DNA from: CAYPQL01 sp964412905
Lineage (GTDB): Bacteria > Patescibacteriota > Minisyncoccia > JAHIHE01 > JAGLIN01
Assembly (NCBI GenBank): GCA_964412905.1
Contig: CAYPQL010000009.1
Location: 1-31,468 of the forward strand
Reading direction: 5' to 3'
Length of the DNA stretch: 31,468 nucleotides
How positions within the stretch are numbered: position 1 is the stretch's first letter; every line of letters begins with the position of its first letter. Below are positions 8,245 to 16,381 of the stretch, piece by piece. Position numbers and translations under genes: made by a program. Under the pieces are notes generated by a model. That model made no database searches. It was not told the origin of the DNA and saw nothing but the letters and a program-made list of their open reading frames with translations.

Positions 8245-10035
8245 ATGCAGGTTGAAGATAATCAATTGAAATTATTTTTGTCGGAATTTAATTTAATTTC
8301 CCAAAAAGATTTGGGTTTGGCGCTTAGCGAAGCAAAAAAGAAAGGTGAAAAATTGGAAGATGTGATCTTGAAAAAGAAATTAATTTCCAAAGAAGAGCTG
8401 GACAAGCTCACGGCTTATATATTGGGCATACCTTTTGTTGATTTGAAAAAAAGCGAGATTAAGCCGGAAATTTTGAAAATTATCCCGGAACCCGTTTCAA
8501 GGCAATATAAGGCGGTGGCATTTGACAAGCATGGGAAACAACTGAGAGTCGCCATGCTTGATCCGGGCGATCTGCAATTTATTGATTTTATCGGAAAAAA
8601 AACCGGCTTGGAAATAATTCCTTGCTTGACCAATGAAGAAGGTTTGAAAAAGGCTTTGCAGTTTTTTCAAAAAAGCCTTAAGGCGGAGTTCGGAGAAATG
8701 GTCGGCGGCGCCGGTTTTTTGGAGCAGGAAGGCGAAAGCGAAGGATTTGTCATTAAGCCCGGAGAAAAAGAAGAAGAAACAAATCTTAATCTTCAAAAGG
8801 CGGCGGAAGATTTGCCGGTTATTAAAATCGTGGATACATTTCTCAAGCACGCGATTTTGCAGCAAGCAAGCGATATTCATATTGAGCCGGAAGAAAAAGA
8901 TGTCGTGATCAGATATCGCATAGACGGCGTTTTGCATGACGCGATGACCTTGCCAAAAATTATTTTGCCGGGAATAATCGCGAGAATAAAAATTCTTTCA
9001 AACTTGAAAATAGACGAGCACAGGCTTCCTCAAGACGGGAGATTCAAGATTGAATCGGACGATTACAAAGTGGCGTTCCGCGTTTCCATAATCCCGGTTT
9101 TTGACGGGGAAAAAGTCGTAATGCGCCTTCTCAATGAAGGCTCCAATAATTTAACGCTGAAGCAAATCGGATTCAGAGAAAGAGACTTGGATGTCATAAA
9201 CAAAGAAATTGAAAAACCGAACGGAATGATATTGGTAGTCGGTCCCACGGGAAGCGGAAAGACCACGACTTTATACACTATCTCGGCAATCTTGAATACG
9301 CCGGATGTGAACATAAGCACGCTTGAAGATCCGGTGGAGTACAGGATGCCGAGAGTAAATCAGTCGCAAATAAATACGAAAATAAATTTTACTTTCGCGT
9401 CGGGGCTAAGGGCTCTTTTGCGCCAAGATCCGGATATTATAATGGTGGGGGAAATCAGAGACAGGGAAACGGCGGAGCTGGCGGTTCACGCCGCCTTGAC
9501 CGGGCATCTTGTGCTTTCAACGCTGCACACCAACAGCGCCGCCGGAACGCTTCCGCGAATCAAGGAAATGGGAGTGGAATCTTTTTTGATCGCTTCCACG
9601 GCCAATGTGATCATATCCCAAAGGCTTGTCCGGAAAATATGCCTGGAGTGCAAAGAAGAATATAACTTGGACGAGGCTTTATATGACAGTTTTTCCCAAA
9701 AATTCGATATTGACAAAATGTCCGAGCTTATCAAAAAAAATAAAATAATTAAAAAGAGCTATAAAAGCGATAAAGAAATGTGGCTTAATATTAAATTTGC
9801 CAGAGGAAAAGGATGCAATAAATGCCGGAACGGCTATAAAGGAAGACTTGGAATTTTTGAGGTTTTGCAAATCAGCGATAAAGTCAAAAAACTCATCAAC
9901 AGCTCGGCGCCCGGAGAAGAAATAGAAGAAGCCGCGAAAGCCGAAGGAATGACCACGATGTTGGAAGACGGAATTATAAAAATCGTCCAAGGTATCACCA
10001 CCATTGAAGAGGTTATGAGAGTGACGAAGGATTAG
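8245..10035 (+). CDS. pilB: Type IV pilus assembly ATPase PilB (GspE family)
   Basis: Cytoplasmic hexameric ATPase that powers pilus extension; 596 residues. An N-terminal MshEN/GspE-N type domain occupies about residues 1-150. The catalytic part has Walker A GPTGSGKTT (333-341), the Asp box near 'EDPVEYRM', Walker B 'DPDIIMVGEIRDRE' and the His box 'GHLVLSTLHTN'. Two CxxC pairs ('CLEC' near 468 and 'CNKC' near 527) form the zinc site usual for PilB rather than PilT. 'TAACAATTTAACAA' lies upstream in place of an SD site. The stop codon TAG (10033-10035) is the first three bases of the inverted repeat that surrounds the next gene. Confidence 0.95.
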   Translation: MQVEDNQLKLFLSEFNLISQKDLGLALSEAKKKGEKLEDVILKKKLISKEELDKLTAYILGIPFVDLKKSEIKPEILKIIPEPVSRQYKAVAFDKHGKQLRVAMLDPGDLQFIDFIGKKTGLEIIPCLTNEEGLKKALQFFQKSLKAEFGEMVGGAGFLEQEGESEGFVIKPGEKEEETNLNLQKAAEDLPVIKIVDTFLKHAILQQASDIHIEPEEKDVVIRYRIDGVLHDAMTLPKIILPGIIARIKILSNLKIDEHRLPQDGRFKIESDDYKVAFRVSIIPVFDGEKVVMRLLNEGSNNLTLKQIGFRERDLDVINKEIEKPNGMILVVGPTGSGKTTTLYTISAILNTPDVNISTLEDPVEYRMPRVNQSQINTKINFTFASGLRALLRQDPDIIMVGEIRDRETAELAVHAALTGHLVLSTLHTNSAAGTLPRIKEMGVESFLIASTANVIISQRLVRKICLECKEEYNLDEALYDSFSQKFDIDKMSELIKKNKIIKKSYKSDKEMWLNIKFARGKGCNKCRNGYKGRLGIFEVLQISDKVKKLINSSAPGEEIEEAAKAEGMTTMLEDGIIKIVQGITTIEEVMRVTKD

Positions 10036-10064
10036 TATTAAGTATCCAGTATTAAGTATTAAGC
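10033..10064. repeat. Left arm of inverted repeat around the four-helix-bundle gene
   Basis: Pairs with 10445-10476 over 32 bases with three mismatches. The arm is made of repeats of an AGTATTAAGT-type unit and overlaps the pilB stop codon. Confidence 0.9.
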
Positions 10065-10072
10065 AATTTAAC

Positions 10073-10441
10073 ATGGATAAGATAATAAGCTTTACCGACT
10101 TAATCGCTTGGAGAAAAGGACATCAATTGGTGATATCTATTTATAAAATTACTAATAATTTTCCTCAAAAAGAAATTTTCGCTTTAACAAACCAAATGTG
10201 CCGCTGCGCTATTTCTATTACCAGCAATATAGCTGAAGGATTTTCCAGAAAAAGCTCAAAAGAAAAAATTCAATTTTACCGCATATCACTAGGTTCGTTA
10301 ACTGAATTACAAAATCAACTTTTAATAGCAAAAGATATAAATTATTTGCCAAAAGAAGAATTCACTAAATTAGCCGAACAAACAATTGAAGTCAGCAAGT
10401 TAATCAACGGACTAATCCGAAGCCTTAAAAATAATGAATAA
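10073..10441 (+). CDS. Four helix bundle protein (23S rRNA intervening-sequence / Avd-like family)
   Basis: 122-residue protein of the family encoded in 23S rRNA intervening sequences and related to the Avd accessory protein of diversity-generating retroelements. Recognisable stretches are 'SFTDLIAWRKGHQLV' at the N-terminus, 'ALTNQMCRCAISITSNIAEG' (about 45-65) and 'EKIQFYRISLGSLTELQNQL' (about 72-92), each helical. No enzyme motif is present; known relatives are small basic bundles with unclear function. The gene interrupts the pilB-pilC pair, is framed by inverted repeats, and starts 8 bases after the left arm and ends 3 bases before the right arm. It is therefore more likely cargo of an inserted element than a pilus gene. 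No reverse transcriptase or variable repeat is seen in the window. Confidence 0.9.
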   Translation: MDKIISFTDLIAWRKGHQLVISIYKITNNFPQKEIFALTNQMCRCAISITSNIAEGFSRKSSKEKIQFYRISLGSLTELQNQLLIAKDINYLPKEEFTKLAEQTIEVSKLINGLIRSLKNNE

Positions 10442-10444
10442 CAG

Positions 10445-10476
10445 GCTTAATACTTAATACTAACTACTTAATACTA
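10445..10476. repeat. Right arm of inverted repeat around the four-helix-bundle gene
   Basis: Reverse complement of 10033-10064 with three adjacent mismatches. It begins 3 bases after the stop codon and ends 4 bases before the pilC ATG. In RNA the arms would fold into a long stem enclosing the whole gene. Confidence 0.9.
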
Positions 10477-10480
10477 GTCC

Positions 10481-11692
10481 ATGCGATATTCCTATGAGGC
10501 GAGAACAAAAGACGGAAAAATCAAAGGTGGAATGATGGAAGCCAAAAGCAGAAGCGATCTTTCGGAAAAGCTGAGCGATATCGGCTTGGCGCTTGTTTCC
10601 GCGAAAGAATCTCAAGAAAAAAAAGGGAAAAAAATTGAAATTTCCAAAATTCTAAAAAGAGTGAGCAATGTGGATAAAATGCTTTTTACCCGCCATCTTG
10701 GCGTCATGCTTCACGCAGGGCTTTCTTTTTCCAGAGCTACTACGGTTTTGGCGGAGCAAACTAATAATGCTTATTTTCGAGAAGTTTTGGAATCTATCAG
10801 AGAAGATATTCAAAAAGGAAATCAGCTGGCCGACAGTTTGGCAAAATATCCAAAAGTTTTTAACGATCTTTTTGTTAATATGATCAGAGTGGGAGAAATG
10901 GGCGGAAATTTGGAAGAGGTTTTGAACATACTTTATCTCCAATTGAAAAAAGACCACGAACTGACATCCAAAGTGAAGGGCGCGATGACTTATCCCGCCG
11001 TGATAATTTTCGCGATGGCTGTAATCGGAGTTTTGATGATGATCTTTGTCGTGCCTTCGCTTTTGAAAATATTCACTGAAACGGGCGCCGAACTTCCGGC
11101 TTCAACGAAGATGATCATATTCATAAGCGACAGCCTTCAAAATCACGGATTGCTTATGCTGGCAGGTTTTATCGTTTTTGTTTTTGCGTTTTTCAAAATT
11201 ATCAAGACGAAAGAAGGAAAGCGGAAATTTGACTTTGTCCTGCTTAAATTGCCGGCAATAGGGACGATAATTTCCAAGATTAATATGGCGAGATTTTCCA
11301 GAACCCTGGGTTCTATGATCGCCAGCGGCGTTTCAATCGTAAAAGCTCTGGACATTATTTCCGGGACGCTTGGAAACACATATTACAAAGATTCAATAAA
11401 AGACGCCAGCATCCAAGTGCAAAAGGGTATCGCGCTCAGCGAAGTTATAGGAAAATATGACAAGCTTTATTATCCTCTGATGATGCATATGATTGAAGTG
11501 GGAGAGGAGACCGGAACGCTCCAGGAAACTTTGAAGCAAGTCGCGGAGTTTTATGAAGACGATGTGGAGCAAGTCACCGCCAATCTGTCTTCCATAATTG
11601 AGCCGGTCCTGATGCTTGTCATCGGCGCGGCGGTGGGATTTTTCGCAATCTCCATGATCCAGCCGATGTATTCAATTATGGGAAGTATGTAG
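10481..11692 (+). CDS. pilC: Type IV pilus inner-membrane platform protein PilC (GspF family)
   Basis: 403-residue polytopic membrane protein that couples the PilB motor to pilin assembly. Two tandem T2SSF domains are visible: the first (about 65-190) with 'FTRHLGVMLHAGLSF', the second (about 265-390) with 'ARFSRTLGSMIASGVS'. Each contains a 'VGEMGG' or 'VGEETG' turn. Hydrophobic helices occur near 170-192, 217-240 and 370-395. Length is normal for the family. It would follow pilB directly if the four-helix-bundle cassette were absent. Confidence 0.95.
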   Translation: MRYSYEARTKDGKIKGGMMEAKSRSDLSEKLSDIGLALVSAKESQEKKGKKIEISKILKRVSNVDKMLFTRHLGVMLHAGLSFSRATTVLAEQTNNAYFREVLESIREDIQKGNQLADSLAKYPKVFNDLFVNMIRVGEMGGNLEEVLNILYLQLKKDHELTSKVKGAMTYPAVIIFAMAVIGVLMMIFVVPSLLKIFTETGAELPASTKMIIFISDSLQNHGLLMLAGFIVFVFAFFKIIKTKEGKRKFDFVLLKLPAIGTIISKINMARFSRTLGSMIASGVSIVKALDIISGTLGNTYYKDSIKDASIQVQKGIALSEVIGKYDKLYYPLMMHMIEVGEETGTLQETLKQVAEFYEDDVEQVTANLSSIIEPVLMLVIGAAVGFFAISMIQPMYSIMGSM

Positions 11693-11746
11693 GAAATTGA
11701 AAATTAGAAACAAAGATTTACGCATTGTTATTTATAAAATACGCAA

Positions 11747-14032
11747 ATGAGAGAATTAGTTATCAGCAAATTAAAAAGCAACAACGGTTTTGCTTTAGTG
11801 GAGATTTTAGTCGGCATCGCCGTATTTTTAATAATATTTCTGGTCTTGTCTTCTTTGTTTGGCGTTGTTTTTAATACGATCAGAAACAATAAAGCCAGAA
11901 TCGGCGCCAATAGCATCGCGCTGGAGCAATTGGAAATTGTGCGGGGAATGGATTTTAACGAAGTAAAAACCGATACGGGATTTACTCCGGCGGGAGTCAT
12001 TCAAAGTGAAAAAACATTAACCAGATCCGGAACCACTTTCACGATAAAAACAGATGTTGCTTTTGAGGATGACGCGTTTGACGGTCTGGATCCGGCGGAT
12101 TCTTTTCCTTACGACTATAAAAAAGTCAGAGTTAAAGTTATTTGGACAAATACGGCAAACGGGAGCGAGGAAATTGTGGCTATGAGCACAAATGTCGTTC
12201 CTGATGGATTGGAGGGGCTTAGTCCCGACAAAGGCGGACTTCTTATAAAAGTTTTTGACGCTTCTGGCGTAGTTATTTTTGGAGCGAATGTTCATATAGA
12301 AAGCGCTTCCGAAGGATACTCGGTTGACGCGCTCACGGATTTGAACGGAAATTTATGGGCGCCAGATCTTGAGCCTTCCGATGATTATCACATAACGGCG
12401 ACGAAAGCGGGATATAGCGCGGATCAAACTTATCCGATCAATACCAAACCCGCGTCTCCGGAATATAATCCGAATCCGACAAAGCCGGATGTCGTTGTCA
12501 TTGCCGATGAAGTGACGGCGCTCGGTTTTTCCATTGATGTTCTGGGAAATCTGAATATCCAAACTGTGAATTATAACAATCCGCAAAACTGGAAAATCAA
12601 TACTGACATGGGAGTGGACAGCCAGACTGAAATCGCTCTTGATATTGACAGCGGGGATAATATATTTATGGTCTGGAAGGACGACAGAGACGGTCCCGTA
12701 AGAATGTACGCGCAAAAATATAAATATAATCCCGTTTCCGGCTTATATGAAAAACAATGGGCAAGCGATGTTCAAATCACCACGGCCAACAACAAAGAAT
12801 ATCCCAGAGTGGAAACTTTCGGCGCGAGTTATTTTTATATTTTAGGCGTTGATGACAGAAATATAAACAAAGATGTGTTTCTGGAAAAATATAATTCTTC
12901 TGACGGCAGTTCTGTTTGGAATAATATCCCGGCCAATGCGGAAGAAGGCAATGAAGCTCAAATAAAAGGCGATTTGGCGGCCGACTCTTCGGGAAATATA
13001 TATGTCGTTTGGACGGATGACAGGAACGGCAATTGGGATATTTATGCTCAAAAACACGGTCCTGACGGAAGCGCTTTGTGGGTGTCAGATTTAAAAATTA
13101 ACAGCGATGTCGGATTTTTTGATCAGGAAAATCCAAGAATTGTTATTGACGACGAAAATAATTTTTATGTCGCATGGGAAGACGGAATCAACGGAAATAA
13201 AGATATATTTTTAGCCAAGTTTGACGGGAGCGGAAACACTTTATTCGCTGGCAGGAAAATAAATACTGACAATTCCGGACTTGACCAATATGAGCCGGCG
13301 GTTGATTTTGACGGCAGCGAATATTTATATATTTCGTGGTCGGATAAAAGAAATTCCCAGCCTGACATATACGCGCAAAAAATTGATAAGCTCGGAGATA
13401 TCGCGGCGAGCGGAGATTGGACGGTGTCCGATGTGAAAATAAATGATGATTCGATGCCTGACGCATGGAGAGAAAAGTCGGCAACCGCGTATTTCAGCGA
13501 TGCCGCGATTTATTTTTCTTGGGAAGACGATAGGAACGGAAACTCGGATGTTTATTCCGCCAAATTCAATTCCGACGGAGAGAAATTGTGGGATTACGAC
13601 CTGATTATGAATGGCGATTCTTCCAATTCTCAAGGAGCTCCCGATCTGGCGGCGGACTCAATGGGCTACGGCATTACCGCTTGGGAAGATTCAAGAGACG
13701 GACAGTATGATATTTATGCGGCAAGATATAAAGATCTGGGATTTTTTCTTAGGACAAATGTTCTCATAACCGTTACGGGCGCCAAACTTAAAGGGACTTA
13801 TCCAAACGGATCTCCTCCTCCCGACACTTTTCCGATTTATAAATATTCCGAGACATTCAACAGCGATGCCGGCGGAAATATCAGCATCGGCGACGGCGCA
13901 AGCGTAATTGAATGGGATAATTATATTTTTAGCGCCGACGCGTTTCATACAATCATATCAACCGACCAGTCGGAGCCCCTGTCCATAAGTCCCGGAGCGA
14001 CGGAGAATGTTGTAATAAATGTGGAGCCGTAG
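11747..14032 (+). CDS. Giant prepilin-like protein with seven propeller-type repeats (possible pilus-tip adhesin)
   Basis: 761 residues. The N-terminus is a class III prepilin leader, 'NNGFALVEILVGIAVF': cleavage is expected after G, with methylated F and E at +5, then a long hydrophobic helix. After the pilin stem comes a carboxypeptidase-regulatory-like beta domain (about 160-240, 'LLIKVFDASGVVIFGANVHI'). Next are seven repeats of about 56 residues (from about 285 to 665) with the core W-x-D-D-R-N-G-x-x-D-I-Y-A-Q-K; copies include 'VVWTDDRNGNWDIYAQK' and 'FSWEDDRNGNSDVYSAK'. Seven copies suggest a seven-bladed beta-propeller. A second small beta domain closes the protein (about 670-761). 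Ordinary minor pilins are 150-250 residues, so this one probably carries a binding head; that role is inferred. Confidence 0.82.
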   Translation: MRELVISKLKSNNGFALVEILVGIAVFLIIFLVLSSLFGVVFNTIRNNKARIGANSIALEQLEIVRGMDFNEVKTDTGFTPAGVIQSEKTLTRSGTTFTIKTDVAFEDDAFDGLDPADSFPYDYKKVRVKVIWTNTANGSEEIVAMSTNVVPDGLEGLSPDKGGLLIKVFDASGVVIFGANVHIESASEGYSVDALTDLNGNLWAPDLEPSDDYHITATKAGYSADQTYPINTKPASPEYNPNPTKPDVVVIADEVTALGFSIDVLGNLNIQTVNYNNPQNWKINTDMGVDSQTEIALDIDSGDNIFMVWKDDRDGPVRMYAQKYKYNPVSGLYEKQWASDVQITTANNKEYPRVETFGASYFYILGVDDRNINKDVFLEKYNSSDGSSVWNNIPANAEEGNEAQIKGDLAADSSGNIYVVWTDDRNGNWDIYAQKHGPDGSALWVSDLKINSDVGFFDQENPRIVIDDENNFYVAWEDGINGNKDIFLAKFDGSGNTLFAGRKINTDNSGLDQYEPAVDFDGSEYLYISWSDKRNSQPDIYAQKIDKLGDIAASGDWTVSDVKINDDSMPDAWREKSATAYFSDAAIYFSWEDDRNGNSDVYSAKFNSDGEKLWDYDLIMNGDSSNSQGAPDLAADSMGYGITAWEDSRDGQYDIYAARYKDLGFFLRTNVLITVTGAKLKGTYPNGSPPPDTFPIYKYSETFNSDAGGNISIGDGASVIEWDNYIFSADAFHTIISTDQSEPLSISPGATENVVINVEP

Positions 14033-14061
14033 ATTGGAATTTTGAATTTAGAATTTTGAAT
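14033..14061. repeat. Left arm of inverted repeat around the four-helix-bundle relic
   Basis: An array of GAATTTTGAAT-type units starting one base after the upstream stop codon. Its reverse complement matches 14206-14230 with one mismatch; after a short insertion, CCAAT (14237-14241) matches as well. Confidence 0.8.
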
Positions 14062-14070
14062 ATAGGCAAT

Positions 14071-14200
14071 AACATAAATAAAATAAAATCGTTTACAGAT
14101 TTAAACATATAAGAAGAAGCGTGTAAATTGGCGCTGATGATTCATAAAATTACTAATATTATAACTAATAAACTTTTAAATAATCTTATAAAAAATCCAA
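14071..14200 (+). pseudogene. Remnant of a second four-helix-bundle protein gene
   Basis: In one frame the sequence reads 'KIKSFTDLNI', a TAA stop at 14110-14112, then 'EEACKLALMIHKITN'. This aligns with residues 3-28 of the intact protein encoded at 10073 ('KIISFTDLIAWRKGHQLVISIYKITN'). The stop replaces the conserved tryptophan position. The remaining ~85 residues of the family are gone. Like the intact copy it lies between two pilus genes, inside inverted-repeat arms, starting just after a stop codon. Confidence 0.75.
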
Positions 14201-14826
14201 AAAAAATTCAAAATTCAAAATTCAAAATTCATCATTCCAATAACGGTTTCACCTTTATTGAAATGATTATCGCTATCGCTGTTTTTGCGATTGTAATGCT
14301 GGCTATCACGACTTTTTTCACTATGCTTTACAGGGAGCAAGCGACGGATATTGTGAAAATTGAGGGAACGAATATAGCCGGCAGGGTGCTGGAGAAAATG
14401 GGAAGCGAAATGAGAAAAATGAACAGGGCGGAAAACGGGACTTTTGCCATAGAATTGGCGGACGGACAAAATCTTATATTTTATTCCGATGTTGATAATG
14501 ACGGACAAACCGAGAAAATAGAATATTTTCTGAATGGAACCGATCTGGAGAGAAAATTGACCGAGCCCGGAGCTTCTATGGATTACTCGGGAAGCGAAAC
14601 CATAACTTTCGCCGCCAGTTATGTCCGAAACGGGGCTGATCCGATTTTCGCGTATTACGATGGGACTTATACGGGAAGCGAAGCGCCGCTGGCTTATCCG
14701 GCGAATGTTACTCAAATAAAAATCGTTGGAATTTCTATGAATATCAATGTGAACGAAAACTATCCCTCGGGGCTTACGCATACGGAAACAAAAATTCATC
14801 CGAGGAATTTGAAAAGTTTTGATTAA
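14137..14826 (+). CDS. Prepilin (PilW/PulJ-like minor pilin) with a leader extended by relic sequence
   Basis: Minor pilin candidate of about 229 residues. The prepilin signature is 'NNGFTFIEMIIAIAVF', with cleavage expected after G, F at +1 and E at +5. A hydrophobic helix follows, then a globular domain of about 180 residues ('FYSDVDNDGQTEKIEYF' suggests a Ca-binding-like loop). The only nearby starts are ATG 14137 and TTG 14128, both inside the four-helix-bundle remnant and in frame with it. The leader therefore begins 'MIHKITNIITNKLL' and is about 38 residues, much longer than normal. A non-ATG start nearer the signature cannot be excluded. The downstream gene begins 9 bases after its stop. 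Confidence 0.8.
   Translation: MIHKITNIITNKLLNNLIKNPKKIQNSKFKIHHSNNGFTFIEMIIAIAVFAIVMLAITTFFTMLYREQATDIVKIEGTNIAGRVLEKMGSEMRKMNRAENGTFAIELADGQNLIFYSDVDNDGQTEKIEYFLNGTDLERKLTEPGASMDYSGSETITFAASYVRNGADPIFAYYDGTYTGSEAPLAYPANVTQIKIVGISMNINVNENYPSGLTHTETKIHPRNLKSFD
14206..14241. repeat. Right arm of inverted repeat around the four-helix-bundle relic
   Basis: Three ATTCAAA-type units (ATTCAAAATTCAAAATTC), complementary to 14033-14061. The arm is now translated as part of the prepilin leader ('KIQNSKFKIHHS'). Confidence 0.8.
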
Positions 14827-14835
14827 AATCTTACT

Positions 14836-16308
14836 ATGAAACAAAATCTTTATAAAAATCAATCCGGCATAATTACCCCGCTGGTTTTGGTTGTCGCTTC
14901 CGTGCTGATTATTTTTGCCGTTTCTTTGATGAGCTGGTCATTGACGGAACATAAAAATACCATCAGAAAAGTGAAGAAAAACCAATCTCTCCAAATTGCC
15001 GAAGCGGGAGTGAATTATTACAAATGGCATTTGACGCACGACGACGCTGATTTCAAAGACGGGAATGACTGGTGTTGCGGCGAAGATCCTCTTTTGTCGT
15101 TTGCGGACTGCGCGAATTTATGCGGTCCTTACGAGCATGAATATAAAGACTATGACAACAATGTTATAGGACAATTTTCTCTTCTAATAACTCCTCCGGA
15201 AGCGGGGTCAACAGTGACTGTCGTAGAGTCCACCGGCTACGCTTACGGAAACGACGCCGTTCGGAAAAAAGTCACTTCGCTTGTGGGAAAAAGATCTCTG
15301 GCGGAATATAGTTTTTTATCTGACGCTCCTTTGACTTTTAGCCCAACTTCTACGGTTTCCGGACCGGTGCATTGCAACGGAGCAATAGTGTTTAACGGAA
15401 CATGTGGCGCGGAGGTCACAAGTTCCGTAAGCGTAACCGGAAGCGGGGGTCCCGTTAGTTTTTGGCGATTTCCGGTTCCCGTCGTTGACTTCAGCCTTTT
15501 TACGATTAGTTTGGCAAACATAAAAACTGATGCCATAGCCAATGGAATTTATTTTGGCGATAACGCCGATATTTGCGGAAACGGGGTTTGCGATAAAACT
15601 GAAAATAAATCCACATGTTCAATAGATTGTCCGATCAGCTGCGGCAATAAGAAATGTGATTCCGGCGAAACCAACATTACTTGTCCAAGGGATTGTTCCC
15701 TTGAAGGTTTTTGGGTAAGATTCAAAGCGGACAAAACTATTGATATCTATAGCGTTAATTCTTTAGTATCCGGATTGAAAGAAAAAATTCAAAGCAGCAC
15801 ATTGCTGGGAAATTACGCTATGCCGAGCAATGGCCTTATTTTTGTTGAGAATGATGTCTGGGTTGAAGGAACTGTGAACGGAAAAGTGGCTTTGGCCGCC
15901 GCCAGATTCCCAATAGATTCAAGCGAGTACGCACAAATTTGGATAAATGATAATACGCGATATCTTGTTCGCAATGGAGAACATAATTTGGGATTGATAA
16001 CGCAGGGAGACATATTGATTCCAAAGCACGCGCCGACCGATTTGACAATTGACGCGACTTTGCTTTCTCAATACGGAAGAGGGCTTTACTTTAAAAATTA
16101 CTCTCCAAAGATAATAAAAGAGAAAGTTGAAAACTATGGAGGAATAATTACTTTTTTATCAACAGGAGTAAAATATCTTAGCGGTCCCACTGTTGTTAAC
16201 GGCTATGTCATTTCCAGTTATGTTTATAACAACTATCTCACTTTCTCTCCTCCGCCCTCCTTTCCAACTTCTGAAAGTTTTGAAGTTTTGTCGTGGAAGG
16301 AGGAATAG
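14836..16308 (+). CDS. PilX-like pilus protein with Cys-rich repeats
   Basis: 490 residues. The N-terminal hydrophobic segment (about 9-33, 'SGIITPLVLVVASVLIIFAV') followed by 'SLQIAEAGVNYYKW' is typical of PilX N-terminal proteins: a type IV pilin-like helix without the usual glutamate at +5. At about 247-285 there are two copies of a short cysteine motif, C-G-N-x-x-C-D-x(2-3)-E-x(3-4)-C-x(2-3)-D-C, likely disulfide-bonded outside the cell. The remaining beta-rich region has no clear family. It follows two prepilin genes and precedes pilM, so it should belong to the minor-pilin set; whether it enters the fibre or scaffolds it is unknown. Confidence 0.75.
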   Translation: MKQNLYKNQSGIITPLVLVVASVLIIFAVSLMSWSLTEHKNTIRKVKKNQSLQIAEAGVNYYKWHLTHDDADFKDGNDWCCGEDPLLSFADCANLCGPYEHEYKDYDNNVIGQFSLLITPPEAGSTVTVVESTGYAYGNDAVRKKVTSLVGKRSLAEYSFLSDAPLTFSPTSTVSGPVHCNGAIVFNGTCGAEVTSSVSVTGSGGPVSFWRFPVPVVDFSLFTISLANIKTDAIANGIYFGDNADICGNGVCDKTENKSTCSIDCPISCGNKKCDSGETNITCPRDCSLEGFWVRFKADKTIDIYSVNSLVSGLKEKIQSSTLLGNYAMPSNGLIFVENDVWVEGTVNGKVALAAARFPIDSSEYAQIWINDNTRYLVRNGEHNLGLITQGDILIPKHAPTDLTIDATLLSQYGRGLYFKNYSPKIIKEKVENYGGIITFLSTGVKYLSGPTVVNGYVISSYVYNNYLTFSPPPSFPTSESFEVLSWKEE

Positions 16309-16314
16309 TAAATA

Positions 16315-16375
16315 GTAATTTGTAATTTGTAATTTGGATTAATTCCCCAATTACCAATTACCAATTCCCAATTAC
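16315..16375. repeat. Inverted array pair with no gene inside
   Basis: Three GTAATTT units (16315-16335) face four CAATTAC or CAATTCC units (16348-16375) across a 12-base gap. The arms are roughly complementary with period 7. The design matches the arms around the four-helix-bundle gene and its relic, but nothing is enclosed. It fills the spacer between the PilX-like gene and pilM. Confidence 0.65.
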
Positions 16376-16381
16376 AAACCT

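Noticed and set aside
10073..10441. Diversity-generating retroelement accessory gene (Avd)
   Set aside because: No reverse transcriptase, template repeat or variable repeat is seen; the inverted arms fit an intervening-sequence-like cassette better.
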